Of a stretch of DNA of 58,588 nt, positions 38,893 to 49,900 are shown piece by piece. Origin of the DNA: Schoenoplectus triqueter (taxonomy: Eukaryota; Streptophyta; Magnoliopsida; Poales; Cyperaceae). The notes under the pieces were generated by a model. That model searched no databases, was not told the DNA's origin, and saw only the letters and a list, made by a program, of their open reading frames with translations. Within the stretch, counting starts at the first letter, position 1. Every line of letters starts with the position of its first letter. Where the stretch lies: positions 1 through 58,588 of the forward strand of contig CAXKVV010000158.1 of NCBI GenBank assembly GCA_964058805.1. Direction: 5' to 3'. Position numbers and translations under genes: made by a program.

Positions 38893-39795
38893 TGTAGATT
38901 ATTTAAAATTTAATTTAATTGTGTAGATTAATTATAATTTAATTTAATTGTGTAGATTAATTATAATTTAATTTAATTATGTAGATTAATTATAATTTAA
39001 TTTAATTATGTAGATTAATTATGTAGATTAATTATAATTTAATTTAATTATGTAGATTAATTATAATTTAATTTAATTATGTAGATTAATTATGTAGATT
39101 AATTATAATTTAATTTAATTATGTAGATTAATTATAATTTAATTTAATTATGTAGATTAATTATAATTTAATTTAATTTAATTGTGTAGATTAATTATAA
39201 TTTAATTTAATTATGTAGATTAATTATAATTTAAATGTGAAATTATGTAGATTAATTATAATTTAATTTAATTATGTAGATTAATTATAATTTAATTTAA
39301 TTGTGTAGATTAATTATAATTTAATTTAATTGTGTAGATTAATTATAATTTAATTTAATTGTGTAGATTAATTGTAATTTAATTTAATTATGTAGATTAA
39401 TTATAATTTAATTTAATTGTGTAGATTAATTATAATTTAATTTAATTGTGTAGATTAATTATAACTTAGATTAATTATGTAGATTAATTATAATTTAAAT
39501 ATGAAATTATGAAGATTAATTATAATTTAATTTAATTTAATTGTGTAGATTAATTATAATTTAATTTAATTATGTAGATTAATTATAATTTAATTTAATT
39601 GTGTAGATTAATTATAATTTAATTTAATTGTGTAGATTAATTATAATTTAATTTAATTATGTAGATTAATTATAATTTAAATGTGAAATTATGTAGATTA
39701 ATTATAATTTAATTTAATTATATAGATTAATTATAATTTAATTTAATTGTGTAGATTAATTATAATTTAATTTAATTGTGTAGATTAATTATAGA
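38893..39795. repeat. 29-bp AT-rich minisatellite array
   Basis: About 30 head-to-tail units based on GTGTAGATTAATTATAATTT plus AATTTAATT, with GTGT/ATGT variants and a few partial or fused units. The array lies between a possible splice donor (AAAG/GTAATT, about 38864) and the acceptor TTACTAG at 39895, just before the PMD start codon. It may therefore be inside a 5' UTR intron. Confidence 0.92.
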
Positions 39796-39898
39796 ATTTA
39801 TTGTAGAATTTATTGTTTATTTAATTATATGATAGATAGATTAAAAATGAAGTACAATAATTATAAATTAATTATGAAATGAATTTTTTTACTAGATA

Positions 39899-42704
39899 AT
39901 GGCAGGCGAGCAACGAGATGAGAATATCATAATTTATCTCCCTGAAGACAAACATCGGACACATTATAGTCAGGCACAGGTACATTATATTCTTAAAAAT
40001 AATAATAAAATACATATATACGAGAAGCTAATTATGAAATGAAAATTACAGAGAGATAACAATATCATTCGTTTCCGCACTCACCGTCCCACGATACCAT
40101 ACATCTCGCACATTCAGAGTAGGTTGCGAGTTATGGGATTTCTTCATCTCGCCAGATTGCGTGAGATTTATGTCCAAGAAGCGGAAGCCCGTAACTTAAA
40201 GATTGATACGGGTTTATTGAGCGCGTTGATAGAGTTTTGGAGGCCAGAAACTCATACATTTCACTTCACTTTTGGCGAGATGACCGTGACTTTAGAGGTA
40301 AATAATAAAATATTATTAATTTAATTACAAAATTAAAAGGATGGAATAGTAATATAATTTTTTTTAGGACGTCGCATGTCTGTGGGGTTTATCCACCATT
40401 GGTGAGCCGGTGATTGGATATACTGATGGAGATTTTTCAGCATACATCCGTCAGTTATTTGGGCAGGATGATATATCAGCATTCTGCAAAGATGGGAGGT
40501 AATTTATTAAACTGTACAAAAATTTTAATTTTTTTCGTTCACAAACTGTGATTAAGCTAAATATAAAATTTTACAGGCGTTCTATTTCCCTACGAGAGTT
40601 ACGGTCCCACTTTGATCACGCTCCAGAGGCAGACGATCAGCAGGGTCTTAATCAATATGCGATCGGTTTTGCTTTGGAGTTGGCGGGGTGTATCATGTTC
40701 CCCGACAACAGTGGAGACTCAGTACCGGCATTTCTTCTGCCGATTTTGACGGTAAATATTTTAAGGATTTTAAAATAATTTATGTTTCATAATTAAATAT
40801 TTTTATTACTAATATTTAATTTACAGGAAGATTTACAATTCGGTAGGAGAAGAAATTGGGGCGCTGCGGTACTTGGTTATTTATATCGGCGTCTTGATGT
40901 GGCATACCAAGGACTGACGAGGAGTATTGGTGGTCCGTGGCTTTTGTTGTTGTTGTGGAGTTGGACGCGTTTGCCCCCAGCTCGTCCATTACCTGCCTCA
41001 AATGCATTCATTTTCAGTGACTGGGGTACACCGGACCGTGATAGTTGTGCGCCTTTTGGCAGGTAATAATTTAATTTAAAAATAATCAACCAATCGATGA
41101 AAATATATGTGTAATCACTAATTATAATTTGAACTGATAATAGGAAATGGACGCTTGATAAGAACAGATACCTCAATCCGTCACACGTCGGTGTGAAGTA
41201 CGTGAGGGATCAGCTGATTATGCTGCCGCACACGCATATCAATTGGAGGCCGTACGAGTCTGTTCGTCACTTATTGCCGACATGCGTAGACGACTCTATG
41301 GACTCGTATACATGTCGGTTTCCACTTATTTACTTTCCGATAGTAGAGTGGTACTATCCGGATCGGGTGAGGCGACAGTTCGGCTTACTTCAGGCAGTAC
41401 CGCCTCCACTTCCCGAGGTATTCTACCATTTATAATTTTTATATGTATTATTTCTTATACTAATTATTTGCACAATTATACTAACTAATTTTACAGGCAT
41501 TTCTGGAGGAGCATCAGAAATTATCTGCGCTTGGATTCAAGAAAAAAAATATGAACTGGAGACAATATCATCAGGCGTATGTAGACATATGGAATGAGCT
41601 TCCTCCACGAGACCCGGATGAAGAAGAGTGGGATGCGGAGGACTATAGGAGGTATCGACGGTGGTATGATTTATATGGAGCCGCTAGCGCTCCACTTGAT
41701 CCGAGTGATGTCGTACCTCCTGCACCTTCAGCAGCGGAGATCCCTGACATTGGCTACATTCCTCACGTACCTCACAGACAGCGCACGGTATATTAAAATT
41801 TATAAAATTTATATATCTATATGCACTATTCGGTAATAAGTAATATGTGTTATGTAATATGTGTTATGTAATCATTGTATAACAGATTGCTAGAGTTACA
41901 AAGAGTGCGCTGAAGGCGGTCCGATGGGCGGTCACTAGGGGATGGAGACGGTTTGGCAAGATTTCGCTTGCCGATTGCAAGGGGCATTTTGAGGATGCAG
42001 GCATGCCTCATAAGATGGACGAGCTTCTTACTGCGGCGGGATTACCCACGGATATTGATGCTATTCCGGATTCGACGGGTGATACTGAGAGTGCACCGAC
42101 TCCATCCACTACTCATCCGCCGCATTTCCCTTATGAGACTGCTGACTTCACGTCTCTCCTCGACAACGTAAGTACTGTATACCTTGATTTCAATGATTTG
42201 AATTGTATTAATAGCATAATTTAAATAATTTAAACTGTATTAACAGATGGCTGAGAACTACGATTGGAACGAAGTTATGGCTAGGTTGTCTGTTGAGTTT
42301 CCTGATCCATCGGGTGCACAGTTCTCGGATCCATTCGGCACTCAGCATTTCTCACAGACCCAGCAGATGCCGATGGATCATGTACCGCAATAGGATCCGC
42401 AGTACGGCCAACATTATGATCCAGCCCATTATGGTTATCCTTCTGGGCCTGGAGAGTCATCGCATATCCAGGATGATGCTGCAGAGCCTGTACAGACACG
42501 AGATTTCACTCCACTTGCTCATGGTCGGGAGCAGCGTGACGTACATCCGCCTCCTCGATATACACCTAGCGTGGTTAGTTGTTTATTCTACAACTTAGTA
42601 AATATTAAATGTTTACAAAAAATAAGCAGCTCACTGATATACCGTCTTTATTTTTACAGACACGTCCGAGAGCACGTCGATATGTTAGGCGTCGTCAGGA
42701 GTAG
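39899..42704 (+). CDS. Plant mobile domain (PMD, MAIN-like) protein of the MULE
   Basis: Eight coding exons: 39899-39979, 40052-40297, 40368-40498 with 40577-40751, 40827-41062 with 41144-41417, 41497-41787, 41886-42167, 42247-42573 and 42660-42704 (ten segments if the split codons are counted separately). All introns are GT-AG and every junction keeps frame, giving 696 codons. Residues ~50-430 match the PMD of MAIN/MAIL proteins: [56 protein letters not shown] and [15 protein letters not shown] segments. PMD proteins occur both as host silencing/genome-stability factors and inside plant transposons. An acidic stretch ([19 protein letters not shown]) and a Gln/Pro/His-rich tail follow. One in-frame TAG at 42391-42393 follows a CAA codon and leaves a 620-residue product with the whole PMD. 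The tail ends [13 protein letters not shown]. Its role in transposition is not known. Confidence 0.88.
42391..42393 (+). other. In-frame TAG in the PMD gene
   Basis: It lies in the second-last exon between CCG CAA and GAT CCG CAG. The frame is open on both sides and continues through a proper intron to the final stop at 42702-42704, so this looks like a single nonsense change (perhaps from CAG). Confidence 0.9.
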
Positions 42705-42965
42705 TTTATATGTTATTTTTTTATATGTTGTTTTTTTATTATGGATATTGTTTTTTTTTTATTATGGATATTGTTTTATTATGGATATTTTTTTATATGT
42801 TGTTTTTTTATTATGGATATTTTTTTATATGTTGTTTTTTTATTATGGATATTGTTTTCTGCTTAAATACAACATATTTTCTGCTTAAATACAACATATT
42901 TTCTGCTTAAATAGAACATAACCTTGCTTAAATACAACACACATATAGTACAAAAAAAACATACA
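42705..42965. repeat. Repeats between the converging MULE genes
   Basis: This gap holds repeats of TTTTTTATATGTTG and TTATTATGGATATTG (about 42710-42855), then three units of TTTTCTGCTTAAATACAACA (about 42856-42945). It must contain both 3' ends and probably their polyadenylation signals. Confidence 0.8.
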
Positions 42966-45900
42966 TCATTTTTTTTTCCTCCGTGTGAAAAAATTTAAGA
43001 TTCTACCTCCAAAATTATTTCCTCTAGTACCCCTAGTTGAAGCATTGACAGCTTGTCTTTCTTGATCATGACTAGTTGAGAATCTCGTTGATTGCAAGGC
43101 ATCTCGAGAAGTTTGAGTTATTCTGTTGTTATCTCTTGGATCATAACTAGTTGAGTGTCTCGCTGATTGTAAGGCATCTCGCCCAGTTTGAGTTATTCTG
43201 TTGTTATCTCTTGGATCATAACTAGTTGAGTGTCTCGCTGATTGCAAAGTATTTCGAGAAGTTTGGGTTCTTCTGTTTGTTGTGGGACTTGAAGCCCTAC
43301 TCCTATGCCGTCCTGATTGTAATGTATCCATTGGAAGTGGGTCACGACTCATTTCATCTCTTCGATATGACCCACCTTCAGAAGACTGTATATTTCTCGT
43401 TCTACCTCGACCCCGTATCCTGCCCTCCATCTCATCCATTACCATTCGACGTCTAACCTTCGCACGCCGACCAATTTTTATCAGTTCTTTATCTGGTATT
43501 ATAGTTTCTCCAAGATATGGCGGCCAAACTTATTGATCACCGTAACAATGAAATTATCCGGACCAAGTATTCAGTAGGTGAGCTGTATTGTATCGCTCAT
43601 CTATGAAACCGTACACATCAAAGTTTCTATGTTGGCATACAGCAATTACGTGAGAGCAGGGTATCCCAGTCAGTTGAGGTTTTTGACAATCACACGTGCA
43701 GTGCGGTTCCGGCAATTGTGGGTCATCTCGAGTGCGTCGTTCACTCGAAATTGTAACAGTGTACTTGAACGGTCCATACCCTCCACTCTCGATCCTCTCA
43801 CCAAGCACATGAACCTCATATTCTCCTCGAGCAGTTCCGAGTGGAATTACGTTCATACGAGCTGTAATTATTGAAACAAATACAAAAGATATCACGATAT
43901 GTTCAAAATTTTATAAAATATAGTAAAATAATATCAACACGAACCTGCTTTGTCGTCACGTTTTGCCAAGATGTCATCAATTTTTTTTGGCCATTGCTTG
44001 CATGCTCTATGCAGGTTCATTGCTTCCATTTCCCTCTTATCGAACCATTTAGCACATTTATACCATGTTCCCTCCACAATTGCTGCAACCGGTAAAGTTC
44101 GTTCAACTCTGAAGACGCTATTCAGAGCTTCAGAACCATTGCTGGTCATTATACCCCATCGATGTCCTCCATCATACGTTTGTGCCCACGAAGCAAAATT
44201 AGGAGGTTCTTTATCATCATTTTCTAATCTTCTGCCGACTTTTTTTAAAAAATCATAAGCTTTTCTATTTGATTTCCTCAAAATTCGCCATCTTTCTACG
44301 AAACGACGCGGTTTCTTTTTGTTTGCTAGTCTTCTTCGGAAATCATCTCTGAGATTATCTTCTTTCTTTCCAGTTTTTTCGGCTTCCTTATATAAATTCT
44401 CTGCGACGTGTTGCATGCAATACCGGTGTACCGCCTCTCCATGTTGTACAGACCATCCCAAATGCGGTCGCTCAAAAACTCCCTTTATTCCCCTATGACG
44501 GTCGGATATAACACATATTTTCATATTACATTGGATCACTTCATTACGGACCCATCGCATGAACCAACCCCAATTGTCCACATTTTCTGCATCCACGATT
44601 CCAAATGCTAGAGGAATGATTTTATTCTCTGCATCGTATCCACACGCCATCAATAATCTACCCTTATAACGGCCCGATAAGAATCCAGCGTCAATAGTTA
44701 TAACGGGTCTTAAATGTTTAAACGCTGCAATGCACGGTCCATAAGCCCAAACTATGGATTTAAACATTTTTACATTATTATCCGAAGTATCACACGTCAA
44801 TAATTTAAATTTTGTACCTGGAGTAGTCCGAGCAATCGCCTCCAATATCTGTGGAAGCAATGTATATGATCCTTCCCAAGTGCCAAATAATTGTTCAATT
44901 GCTCTTTCTCGGCCACGCCAAAGTTTACCGTATGTCGGTGCCACACCGGGATATTTTGTTTCTATAATCATACCGATTTGTTGAACTGTTAGAGAGAGAT
45001 CCTTCTTTAAATGTTGTCGAACACATCCTGCAATCAAATTAGATGTGAGTTGTAAGTGTTTGCGGTCTCCTGGTGGTCTTCTACAGTTGTGGGGGTTTTT
45101 ATTTGTGATGATCCTCCATGTGGTCGAGCCCTCTTCAGGTCTAGCGTATAATCTCCAAGGACAACTACCTTCTTTGCATTTCATAATAAGTCGTGTTTTA
45201 CAACTTTCTTGTACCCAACATTGAACGTTTTTCCTAACACTTCAATCACAAATTACCCACTTTAAAGCCGATTTAGAAGCAAATATTCTATTTTCAGCTA
45301 ACTCATCATCGAGTCCTAAAAGATATTCATTCGCGCCTAAACGGTCAAACATCTCAAAATTATTTAACACTTCTACGGGATGGTGTCTCTCAGTTCGTCC
45401 GGTAACTAACAATGTGGTATCGCATCTCTGAATTTCCTCATCTTCAGATTCATCGATCGAAAAATCCGAGTGGTCATTGTAATCCTCTCCTGTTTCTTCT
45501 TCATTTGAATAATACGGACCGCCATCATCTTGCTCATCCTGATCATCACTTAATTCCATTATCGTTGGATCAACACTACTTCTGTCATCAATATTATCAG
45601 CTAAATTACAGCCAGACGTAGTACTACTACTACCGCCAAAAAAATTATATAGTGGCACCGCTGGGTTTGGTTGTTGATAAATTATATTGTTACTGTAAAT
45701 AGCTGGATACGGATATAAATTGGTTTGATCGTAGGTAGGATAGGAATTGGTTTGATCGTAGGTTTGATAGGAATTGGTTTGATCGAGGGTTGGATAGGAA
45801 TTGGTTTGATCGTAGGTTTGATAGGAATTGGTTTGATCGAGGGTTGGATAAGAATTGGTTTGATCGTAGGTTTGATAGGAATTGATTTGATCGTGGGTTT

Positions 45901-46096
45901 GATAGGAATTGGTTTGATCGAGGGTTGGATAGGAATTGGTTTGATCGTAGGTTTGATATGAATTGATTTGATCGTGGGTTGGATAGGAATTGGTTTCATT
46001 CTGGTTTGGAAATATTCCCGTCAAAAATTTACTGCCGCTCGGTTGTTCTGCAGTATAATTTTCTTCATCGGGATTATAATTTAAATCTGGTAGCAT
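42966..46096 (-). pseudogene. MURA-type MULE transposase, three in-frame stops
   Basis: Two exons, 46096-43945 and 43861-42966, joined by a GT-AG intron, make 1016 codons in one frame. The start ATG at 46096 (MLPDLNYNPDEEN) is chosen because the upstream frame only reads the terminal palindromes. Order: 9-residue repeats TNSYxTYDQ (about residues 40-140), an acidic stretch, a MuDR-type zinc domain (CWVQESC...MKCKEGSCPWRLYARP), then the DDE core with D469 (VITIDAGFLSG), D532 (VISDRH), the CxxH pair C560/H563 and E656 (SNGSEALN), and a SWIM finger CxC...CSH at 774-788. The tail is Ser/Arg-rich with two ~27-residue repeats. Stops: TGA at 45244-45242 (probably from TGG), TAA at 43556-43554 and TAA at 43532-43530. 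The catalytic region has no stops, but the first stop precedes it. The frame is otherwise intact, so inactivation looks recent. Confidence 0.92.
45716..46000. repeat. 27-bp minisatellite in the transposase gene
   Basis: About ten 27-bp units encode the 9-residue repeat TNSYPTYDQ/TNSYQTYDQ near the transposase N-terminus. Alternative-frame open frames here (Ile/Pro-rich or Gly/Ile-rich) are shadows. Confidence 0.93.
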
Positions 46097-46189
46097 TTTG
46101 AAGAAAAATGGATGTTTGTTGTAATTGGATGTTGGTTGTTTTTGTGGTTGTGATAAATGAACCGACGGGCTGGTATTTATAGCAAAGAT

Positions 46190-46351
46190 AGGCGCCACTG
46201 GCACTGGCGTGGTCTGAGGAAACGCGCCACTGCCAGTGGCGCGTTTGGTGAAAGACGCCACTGCCAGTGGCGCGTTTGTGAAAGACGCCACTGCCAGTGG
46301 CGCGTTTGTGAAAGACGCCACTGCCAAAACGCGCCACTGGCAGTGGCGCGG
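46190..46351. promoter_or_regulatory. Array of GC-rich palindromes inside the right MULE end
   Basis: At least five units of GCGCCACTG(G/C)CAGTGGCGC: a degenerate one at 46191-46210, a perfect 27-bp palindrome at 46220-46246, 30-bp-spaced units at 46254-46277 and 46284-46307, a partial unit at 46314-46326, and one at 46329-46349 in the TIR. Arms match those at 38596-38653. Probable protein-binding sites that may also drive the transposase promoter. Confidence 0.72.
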
Positions 46352-46437
46352 TTTGGTTCGTATTTTTGAAAATAATCAGTTCTCACTCTTATTATTAATA
46401 TTATTATTTTATTAATTATTATTTATAATAAAAACTG
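46329..46437 (-). repeat. Right terminal inverted repeat of the MULE
   Basis: Reverse complement matches 38508-38616, ending in AATAAAAACTGA at the outer edge. It is followed directly by the flanking repeat AGGTTCAG. Confidence 0.93.
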
Positions 46438-46520
46438 AGGTTCAGTACATGCGAAAAAACCTTTTCTAGTCTTCTGGACAAAAATGCCTGAGAGCTGCTT
46501 CATGGGCGCCACTTATATAC

Positions 46521-46590
46521 CTTTTGGAAGTGCATTTTCTGCTCCATGTAACTTGATTTGCGCAACACGTTTGATGTATCCGGCCTCTCC
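46521..46590 (-). pseudogene. Short exon-like piece, possible partner of 38105-38387
   Basis: On the minus strand 46590-46521 reads GEAGYIKRVAQIKLHGAENA and then LPK, preceded by AG and followed by the donor GTATATAAG. The phase at the donor matches the acceptor at 38387, giving a joined reading LPK-AVEQFPEG. The MULE lies in the would-be intron. The piece is short and unrecognised, so this could be chance; the matching phase and composition are the only support. Confidence 0.35.
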
Positions 46591-46802
46591 CTTATGATTT
46601 ATGATTTATGAGATGAATATCATTTGCTATAAGTAACTTAAGCTGGTAATGATGCTCCCAGTCTCAGCATTGAAATGGAACGTCGATAATGCAGAAGATG
46701 GGAAAAATAGAGAAATTGTTAATGTCCAGAAAGGTCCAATACAACATCGCTCACACTACGAAATACGAATCCAGATAATCCTCGCAACAAAAAACTCAAC
46801 AA

Positions 46803-46843
46803 AGCCCATTGCAAACTCGGCCTTCTCCACCGCCTAGGGTTTT
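46803..46843 (+). promoter_or_regulatory. Site II-like and telo-box motifs upstream of eIF3i
   Basis: AGCCCA (inverse of TGGGCT, a site II element) lies at 46803-46808. TAGGGTTTT (inverse of the telo-box AAAACCCTA) lies at 46835-46843, about 150 bp before the start codon. This pair is typical of plant genes of the translation machinery and cell growth. Function here is inferred. Confidence 0.6.
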
Positions 46844-46989
46844 GTCACATTACAGTTCCCCGAACCGCGTCCCCTTCTCTATTCTTCTGGAAGGGACTCA
46901 TCCTGCCTCCGCCGCTGCTTCCAACTTAGCAGTTACCAGCGAGAGAACAGAAGAAGAGGAGAAGGGCGAAGAAAACCGATCAGACAAAG

Positions 46990-49900
46990 ATGAGGCCGAT
47001 ATTGATGAAAGGCCATGAGAGACCACTGACATTTCTCAAGTACAACAGGGAAGGCGATCTCCTCTTCTCCTGCGCTAAGGACCACACTCCCACCGTCTGG
47101 TTCGCCGACGACGGAGAGAGGCTCGGAACCTACCGTGGCCACAATGGTGCTGTCTGGTGCTGCGATGTTTCCCGTATGAACCCCTTCATTTCCCCCAAAT
47201 TTACAAACTATTGTCTCTCACAATTCTCAGCTTGTTCGAATTGTTCGTTGTTGTTGGTACTTGGTAGTCAGTTGATACATCTGAAAAAAGAGATGAGGTC
47301 AAAATTTTGTTTTATAAGTTTGTTTGTCCTGACCGGACCTGGAACTTAGGTAAGGCTACTTAGTTGTAGAAAAATAAGAAGCTGATGATTAATTGTTGCC
47401 CTTTCTTAATTCATGCATGGTAGCATTTGTTTTGAACCATAAATGTATTCCGTACCTGATTATCTGTAGGCAATTGAGTGATAGTTCTCTGCTGGTATTT
47501 TAGCTTCTTATATGAATTTATTTTATTTATGGTGTAATACATGAATATTTTCATGAGAAAAGGAAAACAAATGGGGTTTCTCCCCTGATATTTGTTCTTG
47601 GTATGTTGCAGGTGACTCAACACGGCTGATTACTGGTTCTGCTGACCAGTCAGTGAAGCTATGGGATGTTCAAACTGGAACCCAGCTCTACTCCTTCAAC
47701 TTCAATTCACCGGCTCGGTCGGTTGATTTCTCTGTAGGCGACAAGCTGGTTGTCATCACAACTGACCCCTTTATGGGCAATCCATCTACTATCCAAGTCA
47801 AGCGCATTGCTCGGGATCCATCAGACCGTAAGTTCCAGTGAATTCATAGTCATACCTTAACGATATCTATTGAATCTTGTGCTGCTTTCTTGATGTTATT
47901 TCTGCATCCCATTATTCTTTTTGCTTTATTAAATAAATTTGAGATGATTGTATTTGGTTAGGTTGGTAATGATGAAATGTAATTTTGTTGAATTAAATCT
48001 GAGGTGATTTGTTGCTTTTAAGTCTTTTAGAGTTCATTCAGTTGTGGTCTCTGTCATTTTAGATTGATGGTACAGTATAAGGGCCATTCAAATTTGCTTG
48101 ATAAGATTGTATATCAGGGCACATCATCATTTTGAGGTTTAATCATTGTTTTTTTATCATGATAAGTTGGTCTGTCAAAGGTTCTGGGTTGGGCTTTGGC
48201 AGGTTTTGTTTTTTCTTATTCATATTATCAGCTCTGTGTGATTATATAGACCGTAGTGCCTTTTTCTAAATTCTCTTATTTTCTTAATATTGTTGTAGAA
48301 ATGAGTGATTCAGTACTTACAATCACGGGCCCACAGGGGAGAATAAACAGAGCTGTATGGGGCCCATTGAACAAGACTATTATAAGTGCTGGTGAAGACT
48401 CTATCATTCGCATCTGGGATTCTGAGGTCTGTTCTTCTTGTAATCCAATCTAAGACATTTACTACATGAACATTAGGTTATGCTTGGGTTACACCTCTAC
48501 TGAACAACATCAGTCTTAAGCCACAATTCAAGTCAAGTTGGGCTTTGCAAACATCACTTTTGCATAGAAGTTACTGAACCTACTTCCCCTTGAAAAGAAC
48601 AAAAAGTGTACAAGAGAAAAGAAAGTGAAACATTATTGAACTTGTATTTGCTACCTGCAAATGCTGCATTCTGAATTGTGTCCTTCTCATAATAGATGCA
48701 TTTGAAAATTCATCGTTGAGATTTTCTATATTACTATATAATCTGACATTTTTCTTACTTCCCCTATAGACTGGCACATTGTTAAGAGAATCAAATAAAG
48801 AGAGTGGCCATCAGAAAACAATATCTTCTCTATGCATGTCTGCTGATAAGTCCCACTTCCTGACAGGCTCAGCTGATAAATCAGCCAAGGTTAGAATATG
48901 TTCTGCTGGTGATGAATAAACTGCTCAATTGTTAAATTATTCTTTGTTGAGTAAATATTTATTTTGGCATGGAAAACTGAAAAGCATGAAACATTCCTGA
49001 GTTCTACAATTAGGTTACCCCAATTCTATGAAGAAGTACGTGCTGACAGTTTTACTGTATAATTTGATGGATGAAACTCTAGTAGCATGATGAATTTGTA
49101 ATCTCATAATAAATCATACTTGAGTTGTAGTCAATGGCAGAGCTTCATAGGGACTGGAGGGGGCGCCACCCCCCCCCCCCCCAAAAAAAAAAAAAAGTTT
49201 TTGAAAATTAAAAATTTATGATTTTTTTTTTATTTCAGCCTCCCCCAAAATTTGAGACGCAGTGTATAAAGTATATAAAAAAGAATTTAGTCCCCATAAT
49301 TTTTTTGGGTCAAGCTCCACTACTGGTTGTAGTTCAAGTGTATTGTATCAAACATAATATAGCATACCTCTAGATAACATTCAAAACAATGGTACTGCAG
49401 CAACTAGTCACGTTCAAATGATTTGATGTTATTTTGACATTTGGGAAACACATTGATGTGTATTATAATGTGTTAGTCCAGCTAAACATGTCCACTCTGA
49501 TACAGGAACTAGTGAAAATGATGTTTAAATATTTTTTGATATTTGTGATTGATATAGATATTTAGTGTTGCCTATTCACGGAGAAGATATAGAATTTTAC
49601 ATTTTATCTTATCAGATGCTCTCTTTTCATGATTTTCATATTAGTTTCCGTGTTTTCATTGTGGGTAGGCACTAGGCAGTAGATCCGGACACAGTTATGT
49701 TATTTGGTTGACATTTTTTCTCTGTTTGTTATTATCAGCTATGGGACACGAGGTCCCTGACACTTCTGAAGACATATATGATGGATCGTCCTGTTAATGC
49801 TTGTGCAATCTCTCCCCTGCTTGATCATGTGAGTACATATAGCTCTTTGGAATAATTACGCAAACTGGCAGAACTGTGCATACCCTGTAATATTTAGCTG

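Larger units (their letters stand above)
38508..46437. mobile_element. Mutator-like element (MULE) with PMD and transposase genes
   Basis: A 7930-bp TIR-type MULE. Its ~109-bp inverted termini start TCAGTTTTTATTATAAATAA. It is flanked by the direct repeat AGGTTCAG (38500-38507 and 46438-46445); with one more base on each side it gives the 9 bp usual for Mutator, with one mismatch. It carries a plant-mobile-domain gene on the + strand and a MURA-type transposase on the - strand, converging tail to tail with 261 bp between stop codons. GC-rich palindromes lie just inside each end. It sits 552 bp upstream of the eIF3i start codon. Confidence 0.94.

Noticed and set aside
38606..38897. Several Arg/Glu-rich open frames
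   Set aside because: They are translations of the GA-rich tract and the terminal palindromes of the MULE.
38893..39795. Regular repeat array that could be mistaken for CRISPR
   Set aside because: Units are directly adjacent with no unique spacers, and this is a plant nuclear context; it is a minisatellite.
43226..44984. Plus-strand open frames across the transposase gene
   Set aside because: All overlap the minus-strand transposase exons with recognisable DDE and SWIM motifs, so they are shadows.
46097..46327. N-terminal extension of the transposase frame (MAVASFTNAP repeats)
   Set aside because: It only reads the palindrome array; the ATG at 46096 starts family-like acidic sequence.
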